From assembly GCA_028023455.1 (NCBI GenBank), contig JAQFVV010006311.1:2586147-2650146 (forward strand): 64,000 bases of DNA, given 5' to 3'. This DNA comes from Epiperipatus broadwayi. Taxonomy: Eukaryota > Onychophora > Udeonychophora > Euonychophora > Peripatidae. The notes under the pieces were generated by a model, which saw nothing but the letters and a program-made list of their open reading frames with translations, ran no database searches and was not told the DNA's origin. This document shows positions 55,801 to 59,468 of this stretch, in pieces (the stretch's first letter is position 1; each line of letters starts with the position of its first letter). Position numbers and translations under genes: made by a program.

Positions 55801-58478
55801 TTTAATTTGGAAGACCCTAAAATATATATATTTTCATTTATAAGGTAAATACCATAGCATAAGATAATTTTAACAGGCACACTAAAAAATTTTAAAAGTT
55901 ATACATTTGTTTTCTAGATTTACTCATCTGCAAACTTATTTATTAAAACAGAGTCATCAATTTTGCAAGCAAATTCATGCTCAATAACCTTTAAACTTGA
56001 TATAAGTTTGTTTGTTTTTTTTTTCATTTTATTGAATGATAGTTTTTTCCTTCCATTTCTGTTTCAAATGTTTATAAAAATGTATAATTTTATTTTTGGA
56101 TTTATCTTTCCGAATCATTATATGTTAAATATTTTTGATGGAAATTTGAAAATAAAATAACTTCAAAATTCATTACACTTACATTGTAAATGTTAAAGCT
56201 AACGTTCTGTTTTTACTATAAGACTGCCATCACATGTAATTAAAAATTTAATATTACAAGCATTTAAAAAAATTTCTCTAGAATATAATTGACTTTATTT
56301 AGAAATATTTTTATATTCTTTTTATAAATTATACTGACTTTTTCATATGTTCCACGCTATTTTTTAAATATCCTTTTTATTGAAAGAGTAAATTCAATCT
56401 GTGTATACTTTATAAAATGTCACTTTAAAAAACATAACACTATTTTTAGGTGCTATTTTGCAAAAATATCCAGCTTCAGTATGAGAACTATAATTTTGTT
56501 CAATATGAATGTCTAATATTATTATTAAAGCAAATACTTAGATTACATTACTTTCATTGCACCATATTAGAAACTATATCTTCCATAATGATTATACATA
56601 ACTTGATGAATTCAAATTAATTGTTTTTAATTTAATATCTTCTATCATTATATTAAAGTAATTAAACAGTCCAAAATTCAATAATGAATCTTAAAACAGG
56701 CAAAACAGTTATGAGCAAGCATAAGAAATGGTGATCATGTAATGTTTAGTGGTTTAATAATGAATCTTGTTGCCTAAACTCGATTTCAATTCTTTTCACA
56801 TTTGTGTCATTCTTTCCAATAAGTTCACTTTTCTCAAACAACCTGTTCCAATATATTCTTTCTAAAGCCAAGATTTAGTTTAAATATCTAGTGCTTCCAG
56901 TTGTGCAACCATAAGAATAATGATCTATGAACTTATTCAAGATCTACATATTACACTGCCTGGTAAAAAACATGAAAACTTTGAGGACATAAAATTCTGG
57001 TCTTCAATTTTTAAGGTAAAGGCAATGTTGTCTACAAGATGCACCTTTATATTCAATAATAAAAAATATAATGTTTTCTTAAAAAAATAGATATGGACAG
57101 TTTAAGCTCTATATATCTTGCTACAAACAAAACTCATCAATTCTGAGGAAGTTGCTATACTACCATGCAGTAACATAGAAAACTGCCCTCTAACTGATAT
57201 GCTAATGCATCTTAAAGTAATAAATACTTCGGTTAGTTGATCCAGCACTATAGAACATTCTTATATTAAATACATATAAAAGTTTGAATGATTATTTTCA
57301 TATTAATGTATTTTACAAACTATGAATGTAAACTTATTGATGAAGTTATTATCGTAAATAATATTACTATTTTTACCCTCTAAAAATTGTAAAATTAAAA
57401 GAAATTATATATCTATGCATATTAAAAACAAAAATATCAAACCTTCAATGGATATGGGAACTAATCATTTTTGGCCAATAAGAGAATGAAAGCTATTTTT
57501 AAAAACTTTGTTTTAAAAAAATGACACATTGCACTTGAAATGATTTCATTACTAAAACTATTCTTTACAAAAGCTCTACCTTTGTCATTTTCACAGATTT
57601 TCAGCCTTTTTTTACTGTCACACAACTCACAATTAAGAAAGTGCAGGCACAATGAGTTAGACAAATTCTTTTAGCAAGACTTCTTGGAGATAATGTTTAA
57701 ATACTGAATACTTCCTAAAATTGTTATTCTGTTTTAAAGAAATTAAATTGAAGTACTTTAGATAACAAACATATACTCATGAAAGTCTATATATATGTTG
57801 GTAGTAAAGAAAAAGAAAATGTGCAAATATTCTATTTTTTTTTAAAAAAAAAAAACTTTTATCATTAAGTGTTTTGCCTTTTTTTTATTATATAATTTGT
57901 TTGAATAAATAATTTATATTTTTATAAAATATTAAAGTCAAACTCAGGTCAGCCAATTAATTGGCCAAAATGTTATTGTTCCAATTAATCAGAATCAATT
58001 GCATATATATAATTTTTTTTTAAATAAGTAGTTTGTATAGCAATTTTCTTATTAATTGGTAATTATAAATGTGCAGTTTTTTTATCCGCATACGTTAGTG
58101 AAGCTATAATCATAATTCATAGGTCTATAATACAATATATTATATACTATTAAAAATATGTATATAGATTAAAAATTAATTATGATTACAATACTCATGA
58201 AAGACTTATCTTGTACATGCATGTTTATATAAGTAACTTCAGGTAATCTTTTATATTAACAAGTTTTCATATTAATCATTGTTAAATTATTAATTATATA
58301 ATTTGAAAAGTATTATTTATTAAATGTGTTCAGATATAGATACGTTTACACTCATAACAATATAAAATGTAATACAACTACTAAAATAATTTACCTCATT
58401 ATAGATAATTTCTCTTTTTGGTGTAACTTCATAATTCAATCCTCCTTTTAATAATCCTTTTTTGAATGCTTTTTGTAA
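4706..58478 (-). CDS. EBNA1BP2: EBP2 / EBNA1BP2, rRNA-processing protein (partial, 7 exons)
   Basis: Nucleolar protein of the Ebp2 family, needed in yeast and animals for pre-rRNA processing and 60S ribosomal subunit assembly. Seven minus-strand exons join in one frame (84+161+124+90+76+97+133 = 765 nt, 255 codons), and every junction has GT/AG ends. The protein follows human EBNA1BP2 in order: the LQKAFKKGLLKGGLN block, LSWTERLDLL, YRQAQAAVLEAIPKLH, PTKRPEDYFAQMAKSD, a long charged coiled-coil-like stretch (RQKLVRKQEALERSEKAKKL), and the basic NKHYGYGGQKKRSKYNTKES block. From memory the human protein is about 306 residues, so roughly 25 N-terminal and 25-40 C-terminal residues are missing here. 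I found no plausible first exon in 58479-64000 and no last exon in 1-4705. Codons are strongly A/T-ending, as expected in this genome. No in-frame stops or frameshifts are seen, so the gene is probably functional. The identification is secure; the exact gene ends are unknown. Confidence 0.93.
5200..5412 (+). mobile_element. Partial copy of the M-family TIR element
   Basis: The stretch begins with AATTAGAGGGAATATAAATC, followed by TTTTCAAGCTCTCTTTAGTC and ACATGTGAAAAAGATAAATG. The same order of phrases is found in the fuller copy at 9166-9650 (left terminal repeat, then the GATAAATGATCTCCAATAT and CATCA(G/A)TTGGTC blocks). It stops after a TGGTTTATAATGAAGT block equivalent to 9367. No coding potential is seen. 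It is a non-autonomous, MITE-like element fragment. Confidence 0.7.
5413..8099. other. Intronic DNA, slightly GC-richer, unassigned
   Basis: No exon, RNA gene or known element is recognised. A pair of inverted phrases, ACATCTTCCAATATT near 5849 and AATATTGGAAGATG near 6045, brackets about 200 bp of noticeably higher GC. A short open frame at 7082-7282 has no recognisable protein features. The first 100 bases may contain the end of a degraded repeat with a GGTTCAAACCC-like phrase on the minus strand. Confidence 0.5.
8100..8416 (+). mobile_element. 3' half of an M-family element
   Basis: It shares successive phrases with the copies at 9166-9650 and (reversed) 9651-10110: CAAATCTTCAAAATTTTAAT, GATGATGGTATGTTCAAAGC, CCTTGTTTACCAATTTTGCT, ACCTTAAGACCATTTAAATA, and a terminal GAATGGGCAGAATACAGGCT. 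It ends in ACTTAAGCTAGA, the same 12-mer at which the next full copy begins (9169). The 5' half is absent. Confidence 0.7.
8417..9168. mobile_element. Long palindromic foldback element
   Basis: The left arm, from about 8421 (ATATAAATGTTCAGACATTT), is the reverse complement of a right arm ending about 9130. Matching phrase pairs include TGAGTATGCTTTCAGTAC with ATACTGAAAGCATGCTCA, GGGGTGCTGG with CCAGCATCCC, and GGCTATGGCCCAAGCCTC with GAGGCTTGAACCATAGCC. Arms of roughly 320 bp surround a loop of about 100 bp near 8750-8860. No open frame is seen. It lies between two M elements at an ACTTAAGCTAGA junction on each side. A transcript would form a long imperfect hairpin. Confidence 0.75.
9166..9650 (+). 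mobile_element. M-family TIR element, most complete copy
   Basis: Terminal inverted repeats of about 70 bp: the left arm 9166-9240 reads ACTTAAGCTAGATGTAATTA and later TCTTCAGTCATTGACTCC, while the reverse complement of 9578-9650 gives ACTTAAGCTAGTGTAATTAA and TCTTCAGTCATCCACTCC. The interior of about 340 bp is AT-rich. The open frame at 9285-9548 lies inside but looks incidental. Size and structure fit a non-autonomous DNA transposon; the superfamily is not determined. Confidence 0.75.
9651..10110 (-). mobile_element. M-family element in opposite orientation
   Basis: Read on the minus strand it begins near 10100 with AAGCTAAATGTAATTAGAGG. It then runs through the CACATATATGTGAAAAAGAT, ATTCATCAGTTGATCCAGAT and AAGCCCTTGTTTGCCA blocks and ends in GAATGAGCAGAATACAAGCT near 9680. 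That is the order seen in the copies at 8100-8416 and 9166-9650. It abuts the previous copy tail to tail, giving a larger composite inverted repeat. Confidence 0.7.
10111..10359. other. AT-rich intronic spacer
   Basis: No gene, RNA or recognised repeat seen. Confidence 0.5.
10360..10612. mobile_element. Small foldback element with perfect central palindrome
   Basis: The outer arms pair AAATGGTATAATCAATTTTC (about 10366) with the right-hand GAGAAAATTGGTAGGAATACC (10577-10597), and TTCAATAAATTATTTAG with the right-hand TAATTTATTGAAT. The centre, 10469-10499, is a perfect inverted repeat, TCCTTAAAACCTT / AAGGTTTTAAGGA with a 5-base loop. No coding potential. Probably a MITE or foldback insertion. 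Confidence 0.65.
10613..12549. other. Very AT-rich intronic DNA, nothing recognised
   Basis: Long A and T tracts, short chance open frames on both strands, and no TIRs, protein similarity or RNA structure that I can support. Confidence 0.5.
12550..13420. other. G-poor stretch, possible ancient retroelement relic
   Basis: The plus strand is markedly T/C/A-rich with few G, which resembles the non-coding strand of the RTE element at 27-30 kb. I could not align any protein block with confidence, so no coding call is made. A (TA)n tract follows at about 13433. Confidence 0.25.
13680..14735 (-). mobile_element. GC-richer island, candidate solo LTR
   Basis: About 1 kb of clearly higher GC and CpG content than its surroundings, with sharp edges near 13680 and 14730. 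On the minus strand it carries a TATATATATA run (about 14260) and a downstream AATAAA near 13895, an order expected of an LTR promoter and polyadenylation signal. No open frame or protein match is seen. I could not find convincing TG/CA ends with a target duplication, so a solo LTR is only one reading. An unrelated transposon fragment or a regulatory CpG-bearing block is also possible. Confidence 0.35.
14736..15927. other. Intronic spacer with a CpG-bearing patch
   Basis: Positions 14930-15300 are less AT-rich than their surroundings and hold two CCATTGG (inverted CCAAT) phrases (14986 and 15227) and a small hairpin at 15066-15099 (GAGAGTGTGGTA pairing with TACCACATCTCTC). A chance open frame (14988-15329) has no known domain. 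The rest, to 15927, is AT-rich with falling G content. Confidence 0.4.
15928..15942 (+). repeat. 15-bp direct repeat, left flank of the array
   Basis: AAGTTTCTCTTCAAA occurs here and again exactly at 19507-19521, just outside the two ends of the inverted 465-bp array. This is the arrangement expected of a target-site duplication. Immediately inside is ACTCTATT, comparable to the AAAACTCTCC terminus used by foldback copies of the family. Confidence 0.55.
15943..17605 (+). repeat. Left half of the inverted 465-bp tandem array (G-depleted)
   Basis: About 3.5 direct copies of a 465-bp unit. The anchor CTCATCCAATATCCCCAGAC begins at 15992, 16410, 16856 and 17318, giving spacings of 418, 446 and 462 instead of 465. 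Nearly all the missing bases are G on the plus strand. For example CATATGGGTCTGAACTC (17520) reads CATATTCTGAACTC in the previous unit and CATATTCTAACTC in the one before. ATTAGGCAGGATTGGTG becomes ATTACAATTT in the leftmost unit. The final partial unit (17540-17605) is also eroded toward the centre. No protein is encoded. Confidence 0.9.
17606..17684. repeat. Junction between inverted arrays
   Basis: About 80 bp at the symmetry centre. It still holds AATAATTGTTATAAACAA from the unit, but also sequence not found in the monomer (ATAGATAGTGGATTGACGTG and TGCTCTAGGGATCTT). This is where a foldback or chimeric join would lie. Confidence 0.6.
17685..19506 (-). repeat. Right half of the inverted 465-bp array (regular copies)
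   Basis: Three complete copies and one 427-bp copy of the unit, in reverse orientation to the left half. GTTAAAGAGCCAAAGACACC starts at 17685, 18150, 18615 and 19080, exactly 465 bp apart, and by eye the copies are identical. The last copy stops at GTTTAGTGGTTTA, a terminus also seen at 56753-56765. The unit is non-coding and contains an inner palindrome AATTGTTTATAACAATT. Perfect identity implies recent amplification or assembly duplication. Confidence 0.93.
19507..19521 (+). repeat. 15-bp direct repeat, right flank of the array
   Basis: Exact second copy of AAGTTTCTCTTCAAA (first copy 15928-15942). It lies directly beyond the GTTTAGTGGTTTA terminus of the array. Confidence 0.55.
19522..20606. 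other. AT-rich intronic DNA between array and EBP2 exon
   Basis: No recognised element. A loosely repeated phrase (ACAATAAAATTTATTGATTTATT at 19769, and again at 19861 with one change) suggests a diverged duplication of about 92 bp around 19700-19890. Confidence 0.5.
20607..20703 (-). CDS. EBNA1BP2: EBP2 exon, linker before the basic C-terminal block
   Basis: 97-nt exon (2 + 93 + 2 nt), acceptor AG at 20705-20704 and donor GTAAGT at 20606-20601. It encodes HVKNLELLGFDKGKSTDKQN and then NNDQSKKKHTL. This corresponds to the human segment following QKGFSDKLDFLEGDQ, a poorly conserved region apart from the L-x-L-L/F-G-x core. The final two bases AT join G of the next exon to make Met. It is flanked by introns of 11.9 kb and 15.8 kb. 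Confidence 0.88.
20704..21759. other. AT-rich intronic DNA
   Basis: No protein-like block, RNA gene or terminal repeats recognised between the EBP2 exon and the hAT-like relic. Confidence 0.5.
21760..25265 (+). pseudogene. Degraded hAT-like transposase relic, interrupted
   Basis: Plus-strand fragments resemble hAT transposases of the ZBED/GTF2I-repeat/ZMYM type. KRRKTFTNGDVK at about 21946-21984 is comparable to the family's K-P-F-T-D-G-E-x-I-K block. FVDESLDVKKHCPNIIIYKR at about 22129-22188 matches the catalytic-core F-x-L-D-E-S-T-D-V segment followed by an I-F-I-R-like strand. YGQNKDLDMQSIGKGVYSKI near 22339-22398 resembles the D-G-A-x-x-M-x-G-K-x-x-G-V block. Many stops and frameshifts separate them. 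A 1,549-bp TIR element splits the relic at 22464. Beyond it, sequence up to about 25255 includes one open run (HLKEHFYPNLETEKILFVFY, about 25158-25217) that may be the 3' part. The right-hand extent is uncertain. Confidence 0.5.
22464..24012. mobile_element. 1,549-bp TIR transposon with 8-bp target duplication
   Basis: Both ends read GGTAAAAGCCTGAAATCCGG inward (22464 on plus; 24012 on minus) and continue as GGCAAAGCCGCTT versus GGCACGGCCGCTT, giving terminal repeats of about 36 bp with two mismatches. Flanks are GGAGAATG (22456-22463) and GGAGAAGG (24013-24020), an 8-bp target duplication with one mismatch. The interior is T-rich, holds short open frames (23333-23539, 23532-23726) with no transposase similarity, and contains diverged internal repeats of about 345 bp. 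An 8-bp duplication suits hAT, Merlin or some Mutator-like elements; the GG terminus does not decide between them. It is non-autonomous. Confidence 0.82.
25266..26315. other. AT-rich intronic DNA
   Basis: No recognised gene or element. An A13 tract occurs near 25802 and a T-tract near 25986. Confidence 0.5.
26316..26770 (+). repeat. Single dispersed copy of the 465-bp repeat
   Basis: A diverged monomer in the orientation of the left array: AATCAATGGATGTCAAAAGG, CTACTCATCCAATATCCCCA, CACCTAGATCTTAGGATCTA, CAGTACCTATACATTTTGGT and GGCAGGATTAGTTTTAAACC follow in array order. It retains the G-containing phrases missing from the left array, such as CTTTGGTTC and GGCAGGATT. It is a useful outgroup for judging which bases were lost there. 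Confidence 0.85.
26771..27005. mobile_element. Foldback derivative of the 465-bp family
   Basis: The left arm runs from AAAACAGGAAAAACTCTCTA (about 26780) through GTTGGATGCCAGAAGACTTG. The right arm is its reverse complement (GGATGAGTAGGCACTAGATA ... GAGAGTTTTGCCTGTTTTAA, ending about 27000). The centre, CCAGAAACTAGTCTGGGGAT, is self-complementary at CTAG. A long-armed, coding-free foldback element. Confidence 0.8.
27157..30245 (-). mobile_element. RTE-clade non-LTR retrotransposon, near full length
   Basis: An APE-type endonuclease plus reverse transcriptase element of about 3.1 kb, normal for RTE. Read on the minus strand, the 5' GC-richer leader is at about 30245-29870. Endonuclease fragments follow (TYNCRSLSSEGRLQELEEEL near 29833, then IIGLCEIRRKGEETIDLKSG). 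The reverse-transcriptase active-site box LDFADDVVVFA has its FADD codons at 27922-27911. The C-terminal region ends with WAGHIVRRDDNRWTIEILNW and ILQWIDNG. The 3' end is a (GATGAT)-type tail at about 27160. Several small frameshifts and stops make it inactive. It sits within an EBP2 intron in the same orientation as the gene. Confidence 0.88.
27171..27646 (-). pseudogene. RTE reverse transcriptase C-terminal region, one frameshift
   Basis: Two overlapping open frames (27646-27449 and 27464-27171) form one protein with a frameshift. The first carries VLTYGSETWTLNRRAIQRLQ, the Y-G-x-E-x-W motif downstream of the RT palm. The second carries KRLKWSWAGHIVRRDDNRWT and RKRPHVRWMDEIRKCAGVMW, the typical RTE/Jockey-like C-terminus. 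It is the best preserved part of the element. It is not a host gene. Confidence 0.88.
30246..31660. other. AT-rich intronic DNA
   Basis: No recognised element. A small inverted phrase (GGCAATAGTTTGCCATTGC / GCTATTGCC) lies at 31559-31590. Confidence 0.5.
31661..32012. mobile_element. Foldback copy of the 465-bp family
   Basis: The left arm, 31710-31830 (AAAATAGGCAAAACTCTCTC, AATCAATGGATGCCAGAAGG, CTACTCATCCAATATCCCC), is mirrored by the right arm, 31895-32010 (ATTGGATGAGTAGGCACTAG, CAGCCATTGATTATTC, GAGAGAGTTTTGCCTATTTT). A spacer of about 65 bp holds GGCTTATGGCCTTCGTCAGT and TGAGAGCACTGCAG. Arms of about 115 bp end in AAAATAGGCAAAAC. This shows the family moves as a foldback unit. Confidence 0.85.
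32232..32412. repeat. Near-perfect 180-bp hairpin in EBP2 intron
   Basis: Arms of about 72 bp pair almost perfectly: the left arm contains ATATTTGTAAATACAGTAAC and TATCCACTTAGGAG, and the right arm contains CTCCTAAGTGGATA and GTTACTGTATTTACAAATAT. Inside, CTTTCGATT pairs with AATTGAAAG around a loop of about 18 bases. The structure lies about 180 nt downstream of the EBP2 exon at 32590-32665 and is transcribed with it. It may be a recent MITE or a source of small RNA. A palindrome this exact in otherwise decayed intron DNA must be young or maintained. Confidence 0.8.
32590..32665 (-). CDS. EBNA1BP2: EBP2 exon, basic helix
   Basis: 76-nt exon (25 codons plus one base), acceptor AG at 32667-32666, donor GTATAT from 32589. 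It encodes IQKEVLEGRQKEKKKAIESL followed by KKRTK, matching human VQTEVLQKRQQEKAHMMNAIKKYQKG. The leftover G joins GT of the next exon to give Gly, which reproduces the conserved K-G junction. A 180-bp near-perfect hairpin (32232-32412) lies about 180 nt downstream in the following intron. Confidence 0.92.
32953..33042 (-). CDS. EBNA1BP2: EBP2 exon, charged helical region
   Basis: 90-nt exon (30 codons, phase 0) with acceptor AG at 33044-33043 and donor GTATG starting at 32952. It encodes VRQKLVRKQEALERSEKAKK and then LRELKMYGKQ, matching human IRQKLQTKQAAMERSEKAKQLRALRKYGK. The rich Lys/Glu/Arg heptad-like pattern suggests a long helix. It is separated from the previous exon by only 585 bp and from the next by 287 bp, the two short introns of the locus. 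Confidence 0.93.
33043..33627. other. EBP2 intron of 585 bp with a 28-bp tandem duplication
   Basis: Short intron. ATATATTAATAATAACAGAT recurs 28 bp apart at 33143 and 33171. Otherwise AT-rich sequence. Confidence 0.7.
33628..33751 (-). CDS. EBNA1BP2: EBP2 exon, core YRQAQAAV/PTKRPEDYFAQMAKSD motif
   Basis: 124-nt exon: one base completing the split Phe codon, then 41 codons. Acceptor AG is at 33753-33752 and donor GTAAAG at 33627-33622. It encodes the most conserved part of the family: YRQAQAAVLEAIPKLHMFDL, then PTKRPEDYFAQMAKSDDHMK. The human equivalents (YRQAQAAVLAVLPRLHQL, PTKRPTDYFAEMAKSD) are nearly identical, which makes this the clearest diagnostic exon. It follows a 20.9-kb intron (33752-54650). 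Confidence 0.95.
33752..35125. other. AT-rich intronic DNA with a 29-bp tandem duplication
   Basis: GTATATGTTATAATTTAGAG plus GATAAGGAA is repeated in tandem at 34416 and 34445. No gene or element recognised. Chance minus-strand open frames at 34749-35171 have no domain. Confidence 0.5.
35126..35350 (+). pseudogene. RTE/BovB-like endonuclease relic, N-terminal
   Basis: The plus strand near 35170-35222 reads NVNQRKLDALKMEMKHL, strikingly like the start of BovB-type endonuclease domains (N-V-R-S-x-N-x-G-K-L-x-x-V-K-x-E-M). A frameshifted continuation (INEINRL, then DFRSEHKILF) fits the I-S-E-x-K-W-T-G ... F-x-S-x-x-H-x-I-x-Y block. Later parts up to about 36000 are not recognisable. It is an old, heavily decayed LINE fragment in antisense to EBP2. 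Confidence 0.5.
35351..36780. other. Intronic DNA, no confident element
   Basis: May include the remainder of the decayed LINE begun at 35126, but no protein block could be read. Chance open frames at 35631-35855 (minus) and 36451-36651 (plus) are low complexity. Confidence 0.4.
36782..36866 (+). repeat. 42-bp tandem duplication
   Basis: CATGTGTGTGCATGTAAGTC followed by ACTTTTAAATGAGATAAAAT begins at 36782 and again at 36824, two virtually identical copies. Recent replication slippage is likely. Confidence 0.9.
37880..38110 (+). repeat. Imperfect interspersed duplication
   Basis: Related phrases recur: CAGGTCAATTTGACCTACTG and CTGGCCAATTTGGTCTACTG, each followed by TTCTCAAAAA. CAGCTCTTACAAAAACTA and CAGCTTTTACAAAAACTA also recur, as do TTGCAGCTGACCAATT and TTGCAGCTGGCCAATT. 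These form a diverged minisatellite-like block, less AT-rich than its surroundings. No reading frame is supported. Confidence 0.6.
38740..41620 (+). mobile_element. Second RTE copy, strongly decayed, plus strand
   Basis: Same family as 27157-30245 but reversed and older. The leader aligns (TCCCAGGAAGTTG, AGGCTGCATT). Endonuclease begins near 39015 with ELEKNLSNIK, then DILGLCEVRREDEEAIDL. At about 39527-39575 it reads WKYPNEDRSEFDYILINKDC, the family's E-I-D-Y-I-L motif. The RT box corresponding to LDFADD lies at about 40890-40906, where a one-base loss and D-to-N change destroy it. KINAKKTKVIFNG follows. The 3' end shares GAGACTTTCATTCTGCAATG and GATTGATAATGGTTG with the other copy, ending near 41620. 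Stops and indels are numerous. Confidence 0.85.
41621..43540. other. A-rich intronic DNA, possibly old LINE debris
   Basis: The plus strand is A/G-rich, like the RTE coding strand, and may contain further decayed retroelement sequence (about 41850-42600). I could not match any protein motif, so no call is made. Confidence 0.35.
43541..46075 (+). mobile_element. LTR-like block with TATA promoter, uncertain
   Basis: A compact promoter-like unit is present: CCAAT at 43628-43632 and TATAAAAG at 43654-43661, followed by a GC-richer leader (GTTAGGAGAGGACTTCGTGA). About 2.3 kb of C-poor, coding-free DNA follows, then AATAAA signals at about 45991 and 46017 and a GTGTGTCGAGTTCATT ending near 46060. 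The order promoter, non-coding body, polyadenylation site resembles a large LTR. No second copy, primer-binding site or target duplication was found. A decayed Pol II non-coding gene would look similar. Confidence 0.3.
43628..43661 (+). promoter_or_regulatory. CCAAT/TATA core promoter-like site
   Basis: CCAAT at 43628-43632 stands 21 bp before TATAAAAG at 43654-43661. This is a close but plausible arrangement, and the local GC rise supports a real promoter, most likely of a retroelement. Confidence 0.4.
46076..46975. other. AT-rich intronic DNA
   Basis: Nothing recognised. Confidence 0.5.
46976..47645 (+). pseudogene. BovB/RTE-like reverse transcriptase C-terminal relic
   Basis: Plus-strand fragments follow the BovB C-terminus in order. 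FYGCKSWIL (about 47320-47346) corresponds to M-Y-G-C-E-S-W-T-L. IKLKLIYFAHVIK (about 47412-47450) corresponds to the K-L-x-Y-F-G-H-x-x-R block, directly followed by SNSLEKK for the S-L-E-K block. Near 47560-47610 a run reading EQAESQTKDNSFWRTTTH parallels the ...D-R-E-x-W-R-x-x-V-H end. Frameshifts and stops are frequent. This is a different subfamily from the two RTE copies at 27 and 39 kb. Confidence 0.55.
48080..48260 (+). pseudogene. RTE-type endonuclease relic fragment
   Basis: The plus strand reads WNNPNDNIPKLDCILPNR-like sequence (one stop allowed) at about 48129-48180, then a GH-containing stretch near 48220. This is comparable to the W-x-S-P-x-G-x-x-x-N-E-I-D-Y-I-L ... G-S-D-H region of APE endonucleases. 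Heavily decayed. It may belong to an element whose start lies near 47650. Confidence 0.35.
48261..50790. other. AT-rich intronic DNA
   Basis: Possible continuation of the LINE relic to about 48700, otherwise nothing recognised. The open frames at 49813-50010 (minus) and 50491-50703 (plus) are low-complexity, AT-driven and domain-free. Confidence 0.4.
50791..50912 (+). repeat. Imperfect tandem duplication
   Basis: TGTCTGCATGTGT followed by TTTATTTAATTCAAATATCA occurs at about 50804-50848 and again at 50850-50906, with a small insertion in the second copy. Confidence 0.75.
50913..52035. other. AT-rich intronic DNA
   Basis: CTCAAAATATTTTT is repeated at 51000 and 51061. No other element recognised. 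Confidence 0.45.
52036..52145 (-). repeat. Highly diverged fragment of the 465-bp family
   Basis: CTCCTCGCAAATGAGAACTA followed by TTAGCCAAAAATTAATCTGG parallels CTCCTCACTGATGAAGGCC and AAGCCAGAAACTAGTCTGGG in the right array, with later phrases only loosely similar. An old copy, low confidence. Confidence 0.4.
52310..52402. repeat. Short foldback hairpin
   Basis: AAATAAAATGACTGTTAATT / AAAAAA pairs with TTTTTTAATTAACGGACATTTTATTT across a loop of about 16 bases, with two or three mismatches. About 27 bp of stem, extended by weaker AT pairing. Possibly a tiny MITE remnant. Confidence 0.6.
52403..54650. other. AT-rich intronic DNA with a CT microsatellite
   Basis: A (CT)n run of about 14 bases lies near 53590, followed by (TA)n. 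A small less-AT-rich patch precedes it (53530-53580). No gene or element recognised. Confidence 0.5.
54651..54811 (-). CDS. EBNA1BP2: EBP2 exon, WTERLD block and acidic linker
   Basis: 161-nt exon between acceptor AG (54813-54812) and donor GTAAGT (54650-54645). It opens in phase 0 and leaves two bases over. It encodes EALLQCLKNIEKKLSWTERL, then an acidic stretch (PEIIQEEENLSPE) and NDFKREEI. Human EBNA1BP2 has LKQCLAEFKRDLEWVERLD and DDFQREMSF at the equivalent positions. The split codon joins the next exon as TT|T (Phe), restoring the REEIFYRQAQAAV reading. Confidence 0.92.
54812..55244. other. AT-rich intronic DNA
   Basis: Nothing recognised. A G-rich run GGGGAGGGGGGGG lies at about 55161. 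Confidence 0.5.
55245..55742. mobile_element. Older foldback copy of the 465-bp family
   Basis: The left arm (CACAACTCTCCATACAATAG, AATCAATGGATGCAAGAAGG, CTACTCATCCAATATCTTCA) and the right arm (GGGGATATTGGATGAATAGG ... CATGCATCCACTGATTATTA) are inverted. The centre holds two tandem, partly different versions of the AAGATCTAxGTGCAGTGCTC block (about 55476 and 55553). Divergence is higher than in the copy at 31.7 kb. Confidence 0.8.
55743..56690. other. AT-rich intronic DNA
   Basis: Nothing recognised. The open frame at 55963-56160 is low complexity. Confidence 0.5.
56691..56765 (-). repeat. Terminal fragment of the 465-bp family
   Basis: AAACAGGCAAAACAGTTATG, then GCATAAGAAATGGTGATCAT and GTAATGTTTAGTGGTTTA, match the ends of the unit. 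It stops at the same GTTTAGTGGTTTA terminus as the array at 19506, supporting this as a real element boundary. Confidence 0.75.
56766..58394. other. AT-rich intronic DNA
   Basis: No recognised element. The open frame at 57461-57664 (minus) has no known domain. Confidence 0.5.
58395..58478 (-). CDS. EBNA1BP2: EBP2 exon, N-terminal conserved block
   Basis: First exon visible in the window (28 codons, phase 0 at both ends). It is read on the minus strand from acceptor AG (58480-58479) to donor GTAA (58394-58391). It encodes LQKAFKKGLLKGGLN followed by YEVTPKREIIYNE, matching the human ELQDAFSRGLLKPGLN segment near residue 25. The start codon must lie in an upstream exon. The 5.5 kb to the right is occupied by a Gypsy relic and unassigned AT-rich DNA. 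Confidence 0.9.
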
Positions 58479-58582
58479 CTATATGCAAAATAAAAATAAA
58501 AACAAAATTATATGATAGAAATTGAATATCACATAGCTTAAACATAGATAATACTTGATTATAATTATTTATTATTGATAAC

Positions 58583-58874
58583 TGTTGCCTTTTTATACAC
58601 TCAGAATAAACACAGACTCATATAATACGATTAAATATTTATTAAACCAAATTGAACAAACACTGAGTTACTGTATGATCGTTAAACTGAGGAACTTTTA
58701 GGAGTGCATAACACTTCTAGCTGTAACACGCTAGCTTGCCTTGTGTTAAATTTGAATTCTAGCAGTTTCCAATTCAGTGTAAACTTGTGTCACAATTTAC
58801 AGTCATGTAATGTACACGTGTCTCAGTGAATTGCAATCAAGTATGAGCAAACAGTATTACTTGTTACCTGGCGA
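58583..58874 (-). repeat. Candidate 3' LTR of the Gypsy relic
   Basis: On the minus strand GGAGA (a polypurine-like end) precedes this block. AATAAA lies about 80 bases before the GGCAACA end at 58583, and the block is less AT-rich than its flanks, consistent with R-U5. About 290 bp is a usual size for this clade. I found no matching copy at the 5' side, so the boundaries are inferred. Confidence 0.4.
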
Positions 58875-59468
58875 TCTCCAAAAATATTACCATTTTATAG
58901 TTATATCCCTTTTCTTAATGGAAGCAGATAGATTTACTGAATAATCTCATCTATTGATGTGTTTCTATCATTAGGTAATTCATCTAGCCATTCATTCATT
59001 GGTTTATTGCATTAAATGCTGAATCTAGACAAGTCCATTGTTTGAAGATATTGAGCCTGGAAGAATGTAATCTCTGAGATACATGTACGGATATCTTTGT
59101 TTCTTCCTAAGTATGTTGTCTTCATTAGCAGGTGTAGTGTTTTCATCAATAAGTCTGATGTCATTTAGATCCGGTACCTTCATTAACTAGTTAGATGTCT
59201 TTGATTGTAGATTTTTATGGCTGATGATCTGTAGTTCAATATTAGCTGGTCTCTGTGTCTGTGGTGTCACTATCCATCTGCAGTTTGAACAATCAGTCTG
59301 CAAATATTTTGTTTAATCACCATTGCTGGAACCCATTTGGTAGTTCCACTATACATACAACACAAGATCTGCTCTTTAGTACTTCTATTTTCTTTCTTTT
59401 TTTATTAGGTAGACTAGATCTGAAAATTGACAGGTTAGTTCTCCGAGTCCTGTTAAGTGGTAATTCAG

